Assembly: GCA_902615425.1 (NCBI GenBank)
Contig: CACMPD010000002.1
Location: 1 to 64,000, forward strand
Source: an uncultured Pelagibacteraceae bacterium
GTDB taxonomy: Bacteria; Pseudomonadota; Alphaproteobacteria; Pelagibacterales; Pelagibacteraceae
Length of the DNA: 64,000 nt
Direction of reading: 5' to 3'
Shown: piece after piece, positions 1-8,533 of the stretch
How positions within the stretch are numbered: the first letter of the stretch is position 1
Layout: every line of letters begins with the position of its first letter
Made by a program: the position numbers and the translations under genes
Notes under the pieces: model-generated
Told to the model about the DNA's origin: nothing
Database searches by the model: none
The model's input: the letters and a program-made list of their open reading frames with translations, nothing else

Positions 1-71
1 GTCAACGCGTAGATGATTAAAAAAATATCAAGTGCAGTTATAGCTATACAAATAAAGAGTAATTGATTCAC

Positions 72-392
72 CTATTTTGGCATTGGAGTGGCGCCAGTCT
101 CTAAACTTATAATTTTTCCATCTTTGTATTTATAAACTGCCATTACCGCCTCAACATTTCCGTCATTAAATGTTACTATTGAGTGGTGAACTCCAATTTC
201 ATCATTTTCATAGACCACTCTGGCTTTATCTTGGTTTATATCACCGCTCATTGCCCATTTTATAACATCAGCTTTACCAATGGTGTTTCCTGACTTGTGC
301 ATTGTGAATTTAAAGTCATCATGTAAAAGTTCATTCATAGTTGACTCATCTTTTTTATCAATTGCATTGGTATATTTCTCTAACATCGACAT
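72..392 (-). CDS. SnoaL/NTF2-like small protein
   Basis: 106 residues with the layout of the NTF2/SnoaL (DUF4440-like) fold: an N-terminal helix (LEKYTNAIDKKDESTMNELL), then alternating strands ending in a K-DGKI strand. Proteins of this fold bind small ligands or act as simple isomerases or hydrolases, but no catalytic set is clear here. It is the last gene of a six-gene minus-strand run whose members are 3 to 34 bp apart, so it is probably co-transcribed with them. Function unknown; the fold assignment is moderate. Confidence 0.6.
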   Translation of the reverse strand: MSMLEKYTNAIDKKDESTMNELLHDDFKFTMHKSGNTIGKADVIKWAMSGDINQDKARVVYENDEIGVHHSIVTFNDGNVEAVMAVYKYKDGKIISLETGATPMPK

Positions 393-409
393 TTTGTACT
401 CCTTTGTTG

Positions 410-826
410 TTAAATATAAATTTTGTCACTAAAACCATAGATCATCACAGCACTAAGTATGGTCAAAGCTAATGGGGCATAAATTCCTTCATCCGATGTT
501 TTGTCTGTGTGTCCAAGTTTATTAATTTTTGTGTTATAAAAGCCAACAATAAATGCAGATAAGTTTTGCAAGAAGATCAAGTTAAAGAATGCCCATGTTG
601 TCTCTAAACCGTTAGTTCTTATAAAACCAACATAAATAGCCATAACTACGGAACCAAGAAATATTGATCCAAAAAATCTAACCATTCCAGCACCAGTATC
701 ATCAATACCATATTTATCTAAAAAGGACTTTGTCTGGAAAACGCATCTAAATCCATAATAAGCAAATCCTATAAAATGGATTATAAAAACTGCTAAATAA
801 AATATTCCATTAAATTTTTCTAACAT
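410..826 (-). CDS. Four-helix integral membrane protein, unknown function
   Basis: 138 residues with four hydrophobic segments at roughly 8-28, 46-68, 74-96 and 117-135, so a small inner-membrane protein. The loop around 32-45 (FQTKSFLDKYGIDDTGAG) and the loop before helix 4 (KLGHTDKTSDEG) are polar. It lies 3 bp downstream of the next gene's stop and 17 bp upstream of the SnoaL-like gene, so it sits in the same operon. I do not recognise the family. The soluble small proteins around it suggest it is the membrane part of a small unknown system, which is inference only. Confidence 0.65.
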   Translation of the reverse strand: MLEKFNGIFYLAVFIIHFIGFAYYGFRCVFQTKSFLDKYGIDDTGAGMVRFFGSIFLGSVVMAIYVGFIRTNGLETTWAFFNLIFLQNLSAFIVGFYNTKINKLGHTDKTSDEGIYAPLALTILSAVMIYGFSDKIYI

Positions 827-829
827 TAT

Positions 830-1147
830 TTAGTCTCCTTCACTAAATATTGGTCTTATCTCGTCCTTTATAGTTCCTTCTATGGCGACTTCTTTTAATT
901 GATCTAAAAGTTTTATATATTCAGGATCTGCCGACATGTTAGCGTCAGCTTCGTTATCACCTTCAAACATAGTTCCAATTAAAGTTTCTCTTATTGTTCT
1001 TGGATCTCCACCCATTTGAAAAGAAAAATAGACATCATGTTTAGGATAATGTTTTTTTCTGACTGCCGCTAAACCTTTTCCTATTTCCATTGCTTTTCCT
1101 AGGCCGTCATCTTTTACTCTCATTGTTCTAGTATAAATTACCTTCAT
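830..1147 (-). CDS. Small alpha/beta protein, possible dimeric alpha-beta barrel
   Basis: 105 residues, no signal peptide or membrane segment. The order strand (KVIYTRTMRV), long helix (GLGKAMEIGKGLAAVRKK), strand (YFSFQMGG), strand (RETLIGTMF), helix (PEYIKLLDQLKEVA), strand (DEIRPIF) resembles NIPSNAP/ABM-type ferredoxin-like proteins. Two other members of this operon have a similar size and layout, so they may be distant paralogs. No catalytic residues can be named. Real-gene status is supported by length, spacing and a purine-rich ribosome-binding site before ATG. Confidence 0.6.
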   Translation of the reverse strand: MKVIYTRTMRVKDDGLGKAMEIGKGLAAVRKKHYPKHDVYFSFQMGGDPRTIRETLIGTMFEGDNEADANMSADPEYIKLLDQLKEVAIEGTIKDEIRPIFSEGD

Positions 1148-1181
1148 TGTTTCTCCTCATTTGGTAAAAATTTAGGCATTT

Positions 1182-1472
1182 TTATTTAGCATTAAAATCT
1201 ATAACATCATCCGTACACTCAACAAATTTATGAGGTTCATAGAAGTCGTTCATAGACTCTAATTGTTTATTAATTGCATCTGGATCAGTACCTTTCCACC
1301 AACAATACATTGTTAGATTGTCTCCAGGTGTATTCCAACTCATTTGACACTTTGCATTATCACTTGTCATTGCTTTAGTCATATCTTCCATAGACATTGA
1401 ACCAGTAACTTCTATCATTTTAGCTTTTGCCTCTTTTGATTTAAAAGTGTGCGTGACTATATAGTTTTTCAT
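1182..1472 (-). CDS. Small alpha/beta protein (ferredoxin-like fold)
   Basis: 96 residues, cytosolic. A first strand (KNYIVTHTFKS), a helix containing a Met-rich stretch (SMSMEDMTKAMTS), then strands CQMSWN and LTMYCWWKG and a helix before the C-terminal strand. This resembles the two-strand/helix repeats of dimeric alpha-beta barrel proteins (DUF3303/DUF4242-like). It contains three Cys and a CWW motif. Member of the six-gene small-protein operon; function unknown. Confidence 0.6.
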   Translation of the reverse strand: MKNYIVTHTFKSKEAKAKMIEVTGSMSMEDMTKAMTSDNAKCQMSWNTPGDNLTMYCWWKGTDPDAINKQLESMNDFYEPHKFVECTDDVIDFNAK

Positions 1473-1487
1473 TTTTCTCCTTTGTGT

Positions 1488-1694
1488 TTAGCTTTTAAAT
1501 AAAGCAAGTGCTTCATTTAAAAGTTTTTCAGACTTAGCATGATCACCATTATTATGGGCATCCATACCTTGATCTTTAAGTTCTTGAGCTTTTTTAATCT
1601 TATCATCAATATTTTTAGCTAACATCGGACATGAACCTGCATATGCTGAGCTAACAAATAAGACTAAACAAAGCGTTAACATTATTTTTTTCAT
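1488..1694 (-). CDS. Tiny secreted protein
   Basis: 68 residues beginning with a textbook Sec signal peptide (MKKIMLTLCLVLFVSSAYA) and a probable cleavage before GSCPML. The mature part is about 48 residues, with two amphipathic helices (KNIDDKIKKAQELKDQGMDAH and the C-terminal AKSEKLLNEALALFK), similar in style to a single TPR-like hairpin. One Cys follows the cleavage site by two residues. It sits 10 bp from the upstream gene and 15 bp from the downstream gene. A periplasmic partner of the other small proteins is possible but not shown. Confidence 0.6.
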   Translation of the reverse strand: MKKIMLTLCLVLFVSSAYAGSCPMLAKNIDDKIKKAQELKDQGMDAHNNGDHAKSEKLLNEALALFKS

Positions 1695-1703
1695 TTATAC
1701 TCC

Positions 1704-1994
1704 TTATAAATTTACTTCAGATAGTTCATATAATTTAGCACTCTCTACACATTCTGCGTAAATAGCCTTCGCGGTAGGATTGTTCCCAGTTACAAATTCT
1801 TTCATTCCAGCTTCATTATGAACATTCACTTTAAATAACATCCCACTTTTATCTGGAATCATGGCTCCAACAGTTTTTTCTGGATAGGCAACGCTTTTTC
1901 TAACACCCATCCCTTCATCTGATTGCATCCATCCCATGAAAGTTTCTAATTTACCCTCTTTAAGTTTAAGGAATACTAACATTTCTTTTTCCAT
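1704..1994 (-). CDS. Small alpha/beta protein heading the operon
   Basis: 96 residues, no signal peptide. Starts with a strand (MLVFLKLKEGK) and helix (LETFMGWM), has a central strand pair (KTVGAMIPDKSGMLFKVNVHN) and ends in helix-strand (AIYAECVESAKLYELSEVNL). A dimeric alpha-beta barrel or antibiotic-monooxygenase-like fold is plausible. It is the promoter-proximal gene of the minus-strand small-protein operon, with the promoter region in the AT-rich gap above 1995 that holds a 20 bp palindrome. Function unknown. Confidence 0.6.
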   Translation of the reverse strand: MEKEMLVFLKLKEGKLETFMGWMQSDEGMGVRKSVAYPEKTVGAMIPDKSGMLFKVNVHNEAGMKEFVTGNNPTAKAIYAECVESAKLYELSEVNL

Positions 1995-2086
1995 TTTATT
2001 TTCTCCTTTTATATTAATACAAAGTCTGATCTACTTTTTTTATTTTTTTAATTAATATTACTATTAAAAATTTATTCGTAATCTTT

Positions 2087-2106
2087 ATAATGTTAATTAA
2101 CATTAT
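2087..2106. promoter_or_regulatory. 20 bp perfect palindrome upstream of the small-protein operon
   Basis: ATAATGTTAATTAACATTAT is an exact inverted repeat centred at 2096/2097. It lies 93 bp upstream of the first small-protein start and downstream of cysK. It has no GC-rich core or one-sided T tract, so a regulator-binding site fits better than a terminator. AT-rich DNA produces palindromes by chance, so the call is tentative. Confidence 0.3.
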
Positions 2107-2107
2107 T

Positions 2108-2132
2108 ATAAAATTGTAACTGTTTTGTTACA
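2108..2132 (-). terminator. Weak intrinsic terminator after cysK
   Basis: On the minus strand TGTAAC and GTTACA pair around a six-base AAAACA loop (2115-2120 with 2127-2132) and are followed by ATTTTAT. The hairpin begins about 16 bp after the cysK stop, in the right place to end cysE-cysK transcription before the small-protein operon. The stem is only 6 bp, so efficiency may be low. Confidence 0.4.
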
Positions 2133-2148
2133 TGTCTGATATGCGATA

Positions 2149-3150
2149 TTATAACCAGCTAGGTATTGGAAGGTTTTTTTCCTTTAAAAAAGATTTATTA
2201 AACATCTTTGAGTTGTATTTATCAGACTTATCACAAAGAATAGTTACAATAGTTTTTCCTGGGCCAAGTTCTTTTCCAAGTCTAATTGCACCTGCAATAT
2301 TTACACCACAACTGGTTCCTAAACTTAAACCCTCATTTTGAATTAAATCGTAAAGTATTGGTAAAGACTCTTCATCACTAATTGAATACGCACCATCAAT
2401 TTTTGCTTCAGCAAAATTTTTAGTTACTCGACTTGAACCAATTCCTTCGGTAATTGATCCTCCTTCAGCTTTTAATTCACCATTTGTAATATAATTATAA
2501 AGAGCAGAACCTGTTGGATCAGATAAATAAATTTTGATATCTTTGTTTTTTTCTTTTAAAAATTTACTTACACCACCTATAGTTCCACCTGTTCCGGAAG
2601 CACAAACAAAACCATTTATTTTTCCATCAGTTTGTTCCCAGATTTCTGGTCCTGTAGTCTCATAGTGGCCTTTTGCATTGGCAGTGTTATCAAATTGATT
2701 TGCCCAAACTACACCATTGTTATTTGTACTTTTTAATTCTTCGGCAAGACGCCCTGCAACTTTTACATAATTGCCATCATCTTTATATGGTTTGGGTGGT
2801 ACCAATCTAAGATCTGCTCCAATATTTTTTAAAGTATCTTTTTTTTCTTGTGTTTGATTGTCATTCATCACAATAATTGTTTTATAACCTAAAGAATTTC
2901 CTAAAAGACATAAACCAATTCCAGTATTACCAGCAGTGCCCTCAACTACAATTCCACCCTCTGAAATTAATTTTTTTTCCTGTGCATCTTTAATTAAAGC
3001 AAGAGCAGCTCTATCTTTAACTGATCCACCTGGATTAAGATATTCCGCTTTACCAAAAATATGACATCCTGTGATTTCAGAAGCTGCTTTTAATTTAATT
3101 AAAGGAGTATTTCCAATCGACTCAAGAAAGTTATTTTTAATTTGTGTCAT
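2149..3150 (-). CDS. cysK: Cysteine synthase (O-acetylserine sulfhydrylase)
   Basis: PLP enzyme that makes cysteine from O-acetylserine and sulfide in the cytosol. Key signs: PLP lysine K45 in [11 protein letters not shown], the phosphate/substrate loop EGTAGNTG, the glycine loop [10 protein letters not shown], and the C-terminal GTSCGVN segment. 333 residues, normal to slightly long for CysK. An in-frame start at 3276 would add 42 residues that are only the cysE 3' end read in another frame; the homologous start is ATG at 3150 ([11 protein letters not shown]). It overlaps the end of cysE by 14 bp, so the two are translationally linked. Confidence 0.92.
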   Translation of the reverse strand: MTQIKNNFLESIGNTPLIKLKAASEITGCHIFGKAEYLNPGGSVKDRAALALIKDAQEKKLISEGGIVVEGTAGNTGIGLCLLGNSLGYKTIIVMNDNQTQEKKDTLKNIGADLRLVPPKPYKDDGNYVKVAGRLAEELKSTNNNGVVWANQFDNTANAKGHYETTGPEIWEQTDGKINGFVCASGTGGTIGGVSKFLKEKNKDIKIYLSDPTGSALYNYITNGELKAEGGSITEGIGSSRVTKNFAEAKIDGAYSISDEESLPILYDLIQNEGLSLGTSCGVNIAGAIRLGKELGPGKTIVTILCDKSDKYNSKMFNKSFLKEKNLPIPSWL

Positions 3151-3718
3151 TGTCTTTATCTTTATCAGTAACTGCATAAGGTTGAAATCCTTTTGTGGCA
3201 TCCCCAACTCTTGTGGCTGGGATTCCAACCATGATGGATTTCTCAGAAACATTTTTAGTAACCACTGCATTAGCACCTATTAAAGAATTTTTTCCAATAA
3301 CAACTGGTCCTAAAATTTGAGCACCAGATCCAACGACGACGTTGTCTTCTAATGTTGGATGTCTTTTAACATTCCTTTGATCATTTGCATTAATGCTTGG
3401 AGCAATCCCACCAAGCGTAACGTTGTGATAGATCGTGACGTTATCTCCTATCTCAGAGGTTTCACCAATTACAACTCCCATGCCGTGATCGATAAATAAA
3501 TTTTTTCCTATTTTTGCTTTTGGATGAATCTCTATACCAGTTAAGAATCTTGAAAATTGAGAAATGATTCTTGCAACTAAATCAAATTTAGCGATTGCAA
3601 AAAAGTTTGCAATTTTATGAAAAAAAATAGCCTTCACTCCTGGGTAGGTAAGAATCAAACTCACCTTTGATTTTGCCGCAGGGTCTCTGTCTATTATAGA
3701 TTGTAAAAAATCATTCAT
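3137..3718 (-). CDS. cysE: Serine O-acetyltransferase
   Basis: Acetylates L-serine with acetyl-CoA, the first step of cysteine synthesis. 193 residues: an N-terminal helical part ([30 protein letters not shown]) and a left-handed beta-helix of hexapeptide repeats ([23 protein letters not shown], then the lower coils [24 protein letters not shown]). The H-G pair in [12 protein letters not shown] and KRHPTLED hold the expected histidines. This is the short EpsC-like form, without the longer helical N-domain of E. coli CysE. First gene of cysE-cysK. Confidence 0.9.
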   Translation of the reverse strand: MNDFLQSIIDRDPAAKSKVSLILTYPGVKAIFFHKIANFFAIAKFDLVARIISQFSRFLTGIEIHPKAKIGKNLFIDHGMGVVIGETSEIGDNVTIYHNVTLGGIAPSINANDQRNVKRHPTLEDNVVVGSGAQILGPVVIGKNSLIGANAVVTKNVSEKSIMVGIPATRVGDATKGFQPYAVTDKDKDNDTN

Positions 3719-3790
3719 TATTATTTGCCAACTTGATTTAAAAAATTAATGCTTATATAGTTATTTTGTTAAGTATTTAAAGGAGAAATT

Positions 3791-4201
3791 ATGTACAAAA
3801 ACACAAACTGCTTTCATTTAGCAATACCATGCGGTGATTTAGAGACAGCAAAAAAATTTTACAGCGAAACATTAGGCTGCAGATTAGATAATTCTGCTCA
3901 AGAGTGGGCTGATGTTGATTTTTGGGGAAATGAATTAACACTTCACGCAAGTGAACATAAATTAGATAATGAAAGACACGATGTCGACATGGGTAATGTT
4001 TCAGTACCTCATTTTGGTGTTCATTTATCTAGAAAAGATTTTGATACTTTAAAACAACGATTAAAAGATAAAGGTGCAAAATACTATGATGAGCCTTACT
4101 TGAGATTTAAAGGCACAAAGTATGAGCAAGAAACGTTCTTTGTTAAAGACCCCAACGAAAATATTTTAGAAATTAAAACATTAACGGCAAATCCTGAGTA
4201 A
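3791..4201 (+). CDS. VOC (glyoxalase/bleomycin-resistance fold) protein
   Basis: 136 residues with two VOC beta-alpha-beta-beta-beta modules. The first starts NCFHLAIPCGDLETAKKFYSETLGC and the second PHFGVHLSRKDFDTLKQRLKDKG, ending in the typical FFVKDPNENILEIK strand. Candidate metal ligands are H in FHLAIP, H in PHFGVH and E in NILEIK. A ribosome-binding site AAAGGAGAAA precedes ATG. Substrate unknown; lyase, isomerase and ring-cleavage dioxygenase activities all occur in this family. Confidence 0.8.
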   Translation: MYKNTNCFHLAIPCGDLETAKKFYSETLGCRLDNSAQEWADVDFWGNELTLHASEHKLDNERHDVDMGNVSVPHFGVHLSRKDFDTLKQRLKDKGAKYYDEPYLRFKGTKYEQETFFVKDPNENILEIKTLTANPE

Positions 4202-4232
4202 TTTTTATTAAATTATTTTCAGGCATGTTTTA

Positions 4233-4694
4233 ATGAGTAATAGAAGAAATCTACTAAAGATTATTGGTGTATCCTGTTTATCATGGATTTTGTATCCATA
4301 TAAATTTGTACTTTCAGAAACCAAAAAAATAATCAATCAAAACCTTACCAGTAAACAAAAAGAAATTATGTTTAACGAGGGGACTGAAAGACCATTTACC
4401 AGTGAATTACTGCAAGAGAAAAGAAAAGGTTTTTATCATTGTGCGAATTGTGGAAACAAATTATTTTCCTCAGAAGCTAAATTTGATAGTGGCACTGGTT
4501 GGCCATCATTTAGTGAAGCATTACCAGGGGCTTTTAAAACAAAAGTAGATTATTCATTTGGCATGAAAAGGATTGAATATCATTGCGCTAAGTGTGGTGT
4601 TCATCATGGACATGTTTTTGACGATGGGCCAAGCTCAACTGGTAAAAGATTTTGTAATAATGGTCTTTGCTTATTGTTTATCCCTGAAACTTGA
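4233..4694 (+). CDS. msrB: Peptide-methionine (R)-S-oxide reductase, exported
   Basis: Reduces methionine-R-sulfoxide in oxidised proteins. The MsrB domain (about 37-153) keeps both zinc pairs, C70/C73 (CANC) and C118/C121 (CAKC), the FDSGTGWPSF signature, GVHHGHVF, and the catalytic C141 in KRFCNNG. The first 28 residues are a hydrophobic leader with twin arginines (SNRRNLLK), suggesting Tat export, so it probably repairs periplasmic proteins. C146 two turns after the catalytic site is a possible resolving cysteine. Confidence 0.9.
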   Translation: MSNRRNLLKIIGVSCLSWILYPYKFVLSETKKIINQNLTSKQKEIMFNEGTERPFTSELLQEKRKGFYHCANCGNKLFSSEAKFDSGTGWPSFSEALPGAFKTKVDYSFGMKRIEYHCAKCGVHHGHVFDDGPSSTGKRFCNNGLCLLFIPET

Positions 4695-4753
4695 TAATTA
4701 TTTTTATTTTTTAAAAATTTAAAGTAAGTTCAAAAAATTCAAATATATATTTT

Positions 4754-5368
4754 ATGGCATTTACTTTATTAGGTTTTTTAACTGGGTTAAGCTTAATATT
4801 AGCCATCGGTGCTCAAAATATTTTTGTCATAGAACAAGGTTTAAAAAAACAGCATATATTTTTGGTTTGTTTAATTTGTTCTATATCTGATTTTATTTTA
4901 ATATTTTTAGGAATATTTCTTTTTCATTATTTTACCCAATATTTTATCCCAACAATTGAATTAGTGCTTAATATTTTATTAATCATCTTTTTAATTCACT
5001 TTATTTATTCAAAAATAAAATCTTTTAATACTCAAGTAACAATAGAGCAAAATTCCCATCTTAATGAAAAAAAAAATGTAATACTTAAAACACTAGGGTT
5101 TACCTTTTTAAACCCACATGTTTATTCAGATACTGTATTTTTTTTAGGTAATTTTTCTAAAAATTTTTTAATTATAGAGAAATACTTTTTTGGAATAGGG
5201 GCCACCATAGCATCATTTTTATTTTTTTTTTTAATTGGTTATTTATCTCAGTATTTTTCTAGCTATTTGGATAATAAAAATGTATGGAAATATATAAATA
5301 TTTTGATTATTTTGTTCATGTTTTTTATAACACTATTTGTTTTGGGAGATATAATTAATATTTATTAA
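4754..5368 (+). CDS. LysE/ArgO-family amino-acid exporter
   Basis: 204 residues, six hydrophobic helices, with the LysE-family N-terminal signature SLILAIGAQNIFVIEQGL and the central GFTFLNPHVYSDTVFFLG motif. Such proteins export basic amino acids (Lys/Arg) to avoid overload. An Asn-Pro-His in the central motif matches the LysE/ArgO group rather than the RhtB group. It ends 8 bp before the autotransporter gene. Substrate is assigned from the family only. Confidence 0.8.
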   Translation: MAFTLLGFLTGLSLILAIGAQNIFVIEQGLKKQHIFLVCLICSISDFILIFLGIFLFHYFTQYFIPTIELVLNILLIIFLIHFIYSKIKSFNTQVTIEQNSHLNEKKNVILKTLGFTFLNPHVYSDTVFFLGNFSKNFLIIEKYFFGIGATIASFLFFFLIGYLSQYFSSYLDNKNVWKYINILIILFMFFITLFVLGDIINIY

Positions 5369-5376
5369 GTATTTCA

Positions 5377-7179
5377 ATGTCTATACGTTTTAAGAATATA
5401 TTGTTTTTAAAATTAAGCAAAATTTTCTTAACATTTTTAATTATAATTGTTTTTACAATATCTGAAAATCTAAAGGCAGAAAATATTACAGGATCACAAA
5501 CCTACGATACTGATACCAATAATACACAATATATATTCACAGAAGATGATGCTAGCGCCGTTGTAACTGGTAACACTACCCTTGAAAGATCTAGAAAACT
5601 TTTTATTTTAGATGATGCTGAAAGGACCGGTAATACACTTACTATTCATTTTGGATCAACAGTAAGCACAACCACTAATTCTAATACAATATTTACTGAT
5701 GGTGCTGATTTAACAATTGTAAATTCGGGTACAATAAATAGTGATGCCTCAAAAGCTATTAATGTGAGTAAATCAGATGGAGTATCTATAACTAATAACA
5801 GCACAGGAGTGATCAAGTCTAATAACAATACTATTCTTGGTGATGCAGGTACTGGAGCAGTGAACACAACAATTAATAATAGTGGTGAAATTTATTCCTC
5901 AGGAACTGGTACTGAAAGTAGTGCAATAGTTTTTGCTGATGACGATACTGGGAATACTATTACCAATAATTCTGGGGGTGAAATTTATAGTAAAGGAAAT
6001 GAGTCAACTATAGTCCTTGGTGCAAGCTCAACACTTACTAATAGTGGTTCAATTAAAAATAATAAATCAGTAACTAACAAGGCAATCCAACTTAAAGGGG
6101 ATAATAACACTGTAACTTTAAAAGATGCCGGAATAGTAGTCGGTAAAATTAGATCTGGAAATGGAACGACTGGAAATAAATTAAGATTCAATCATGGTGT
6201 TGGTAGGGCTTATTATTACGATACCGCAGGAGATTTTACCTTAGAGGATTTAGATGGCAATCAAGTTGTAAAAGGTTCAGCAGGTTCTGTAGGTCAAGGT
6301 GGAAGTGAAACTATAGATGAGATGCTTAGCTATAAATCAATTAATTTAAGAAATTTTATTAATAGATACGAAAATTCAAATTTATTTAATCACCAAGGAG
6401 GCTGGGGTGAATTGTATTCAACTCTCCTTAACAGAAATGAAGATTCAAACAGTTTAGCGATGGAATATAATTTAATTAATTTTGGAGCAAATTTAATTTA
6501 TCCATTGGAAAATTCTAATTTTATTATGATGTTTGAGGGTGGATTACAAGATTTTGCAAAAGATTATAAGATTACCTATCAAAATATCTCTGGAGGTATT
6601 CATATTCCTGATAATGATAAATTTTTTAATTTGGATACCTTTGTTACTGGTGGAATTACATTAAAAGACGGAAAGAGAGAAGTTTTAACTAACACAGAGT
6701 CATCGGGAAAAGTAGATTCTAATAGTAATTTTCAAACTTATGATATCCAAATAGGAGCAAAAAAAAATAATTTAAATATTATTCCAGATATTGGATTTAC
6801 ATCAAGTATGTCAGTAACTCCAACATATGATGAGAGTAAATTTTATTCTTGGAGAAATAGAGTAGTTGGAAACTTATCATTTTATCTTTCAGATAATTAT
6901 CTTATTAGAGATGATAAAGAAGAAAAACTAAATTTAAATTGGACTTTAGATCTTAGAAGTGCAATTGGAGATGATGAACAAACATATTCAATTAGCGGTA
7001 CAACAGCAACATATAAACAAGATAATGATTTAAAAAGAGAAATCTCATTGTCAGCTAGCATGAATTATGAAAAATACATTTACGAAAATAGCAAAATAGG
7101 TGTCTCTTATTATGGCTTACTCTCTAGCCAAAATACATTGAGTTTAGGTGGTAATGCTTTTTATAAAATGAATTTTTAA
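5377..7179 (+). CDS. Autotransporter-like outer-membrane protein
   Basis: 600 residues. Signal peptide about 1-34 (hydrophobic FLKLSKIFLTFLIIIVFTIS, cleavage near LKA-E). Residues about 35-310 are Asn/Thr/Ser/Gly-rich with repeated NNSG-E-Y and TNSGSI turns, the look of a right-handed beta-helix passenger. Residues about 325-600 are alternating amphipathic strands ending in ...GNAFYKMNF, a terminal Phe as required for Bam assembly. It is probably surface exposed or secreted. Its stop is 6 bp from the convergent dehydrogenase gene's stop. Confidence 0.75.
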   Translation: MSIRFKNILFLKLSKIFLTFLIIIVFTISENLKAENITGSQTYDTDTNNTQYIFTEDDASAVVTGNTTLERSRKLFILDDAERTGNTLTIHFGSTVSTTTNSNTIFTDGADLTIVNSGTINSDASKAINVSKSDGVSITNNSTGVIKSNNNTILGDAGTGAVNTTINNSGEIYSSGTGTESSAIVFADDDTGNTITNNSGGEIYSKGNESTIVLGASSTLTNSGSIKNNKSVTNKAIQLKGDNNTVTLKDAGIVVGKIRSGNGTTGNKLRFNHGVGRAYYYDTAGDFTLEDLDGNQVVKGSAGSVGQGGSETIDEMLSYKSINLRNFINRYENSNLFNHQGGWGELYSTLLNRNEDSNSLAMEYNLINFGANLIYPLENSNFIMMFEGGLQDFAKDYKITYQNISGGIHIPDNDKFFNLDTFVTGGITLKDGKREVLTNTESSGKVDSNSNFQTYDIQIGAKKNNLNIIPDIGFTSSMSVTPTYDESKFYSWRNRVVGNLSFYLSDNYLIRDDKEEKLNLNWTLDLRSAIGDDEQTYSISGTTATYKQDNDLKREISLSASMNYEKYIYENSKIGVSYYGLLSSQNTLSLGGNAFYKMNF

Positions 7180-7185
7180 TTGTCT

Positions 7186-8472
7186 TTAATTGGAATATCC
7201 GTATTTTTTGAGCCTTACATCTCCAGTTCTAGCATGAGCTTCCATTCCTTCGTATCTAGATATTCTTGCAGCAGCAGCACCAACTAGTTCAGTAGACTCT
7301 TTAGTCATTCTTTGGAAACTTAAAGTTTTGATAAATTTACCAACAAATAGACCACCAGTATATCTACCAGCTCCTTTAGTTGGTAAAATATGATTTGTGC
7401 CTGAACATTTATCTCCATAGGCAACTGTAGTTTCTTCACCGACAAATAACGATCCATAATTTGTTAATCGTTCGTGAAACCATTTTAGATTTTCTGTTTG
7501 AACTTCTAAATGTTCTGGAGCGTATTCATCACTAATTTTTACAATTTCTTCATCGGTATCACAAAGAATTACCTCACCATAATCTCTCCAAGCCGCCTCT
7601 GCACTAGTTCTTGGAACCTCTGGTAACTCTGCAATTAATTCAGGAACTCTCTTCATAACTTTTTCAGCTAATTCTTTACTAGTTGTATATAGCCAACACG
7701 GAGAATTATAACCATGTTCCGCTTGGCCTACTAAATCAACTGCGACTATTTCAGGATCTGCTTTTGCATCGGCAATTATTCCAATTTCGGTTGGACCCGC
7801 AAATAAATCTATTCCCACTTTGCCATATAAAATTCTTTTTGCTTCAGCAACAAACTGATTTCCTGGACCAACAATTATGTCTGCCGGAGGATTTTTAAAT
7901 AATCCATTAGTCATTGCAGCAATCGCAGGTACACCGCCTAAATTTAAAATTACATCTGCCCCACAAAGATCAGCAGTATAGACAATAGTAGGGTGGGCAC
8001 CGACACCTTCTTTTGGTGGACTACACGCAATAATATTTTTAACACCTGCAACTTTGGCTGTAGTAACACTCATTACAGCAGAAGCGATATGAGCATATCT
8101 TCCTCCAGGTATGTAACAACCCGCTGTATTAACTGGGACTAATTTTTGACCTGCGTACAAACCATCAGATAATTCAACTTCAAAATCTTGCCCGTAATTT
8201 TTAAGTTGAGCTTCAGCAAATTTTCTTACTCGATCAAAGGAAAACTGAATATCATCTTTAGTTTTTTGATCTAAAGTTTTTTTAATTTCTTCAATTCTCT
8301 CTTTTGAAACAATGATTTCACCATCGTATTTGTCGAACTTTTTTGTTAAATCAATACAACCTTGTTCTTTTGTACTTTCAATATCTTTTAATAAATCTTG
8401 AACTATTCCTGTTGTCTTATTGTCATCTGTTGATGATGTTTTTGGAGATTTTTTTAAATAAGTGATTGCCAT
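7186..8472 (-). CDS. HisD-family dehydrogenase, probable sulfopropanediol (DHPS) dehydrogenase
   Basis: 428-residue zinc/NAD dehydrogenase of the histidinol-dehydrogenase family. Predicted zinc ligands are Q250, H253, D354 and H413; catalytic pair E320-H321. Several stretches look like the HpsN branch rather than biosynthetic HisD: IPGGRYAHIASAVMSVTTAK, GPGNQFVAEAKR, and the tail HARTGDVRLKKYG. HpsN oxidises (R)-2,3-dihydroxypropane-1-sulfonate to sulfolactate. The gene is at the end of an operon with a taurine-type ABC transporter and a ComC-like dehydrogenase and has no his genes nearby, which supports that role. True HisD activity is not excluded. Confidence 0.65.
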   Translation of the reverse strand: MAITYLKKSPKTSSTDDNKTTGIVQDLLKDIESTKEQGCIDLTKKFDKYDGEIIVSKERIEEIKKTLDQKTKDDIQFSFDRVRKFAEAQLKNYGQDFEVELSDGLYAGQKLVPVNTAGCYIPGGRYAHIASAVMSVTTAKVAGVKNIIACSPPKEGVGAHPTIVYTADLCGADVILNLGGVPAIAAMTNGLFKNPPADIIVGPGNQFVAEAKRILYGKVGIDLFAGPTEIGIIADAKADPEIVAVDLVGQAEHGYNSPCWLYTTSKELAEKVMKRVPELIAELPEVPRTSAEAAWRDYGEVILCDTDEEIVKISDEYAPEHLEVQTENLKWFHERLTNYGSLFVGEETTVAYGDKCSGTNHILPTKGAGRYTGGLFVGKFIKTLSFQRMTKESTELVGAAAARISRYEGMEAHARTGDVRLKKYGYSN

Positions 8473-8533
8473 ATTATTTGTTTATTATCGTTGAATTATT
8501 TAAGACAATTTTAATTTTATTGCAATCAAACAA

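Noticed and set aside
1-71. End of a gene at the left edge
   Set aside because: The stretch has short frames with early stops; nothing supports a product.
2132-2341. 69-codon plus-strand frame
   Set aside because: It lies antisense to the cysK 3' end and shows no RBS or known fold.
3151-3276. 42-residue N-terminal extension of cysK
   Set aside because: It reads the end of cysE in another frame; the family start [11 protein letters not shown] is at 3150 and leaves a normal 14 bp overlap.
7186-8472. Histidine-biosynthetic histidinol dehydrogenase as the first choice
   Set aside because: No other his genes are near and the sequence style and operon fit the HpsN branch better; kept as an alternative.
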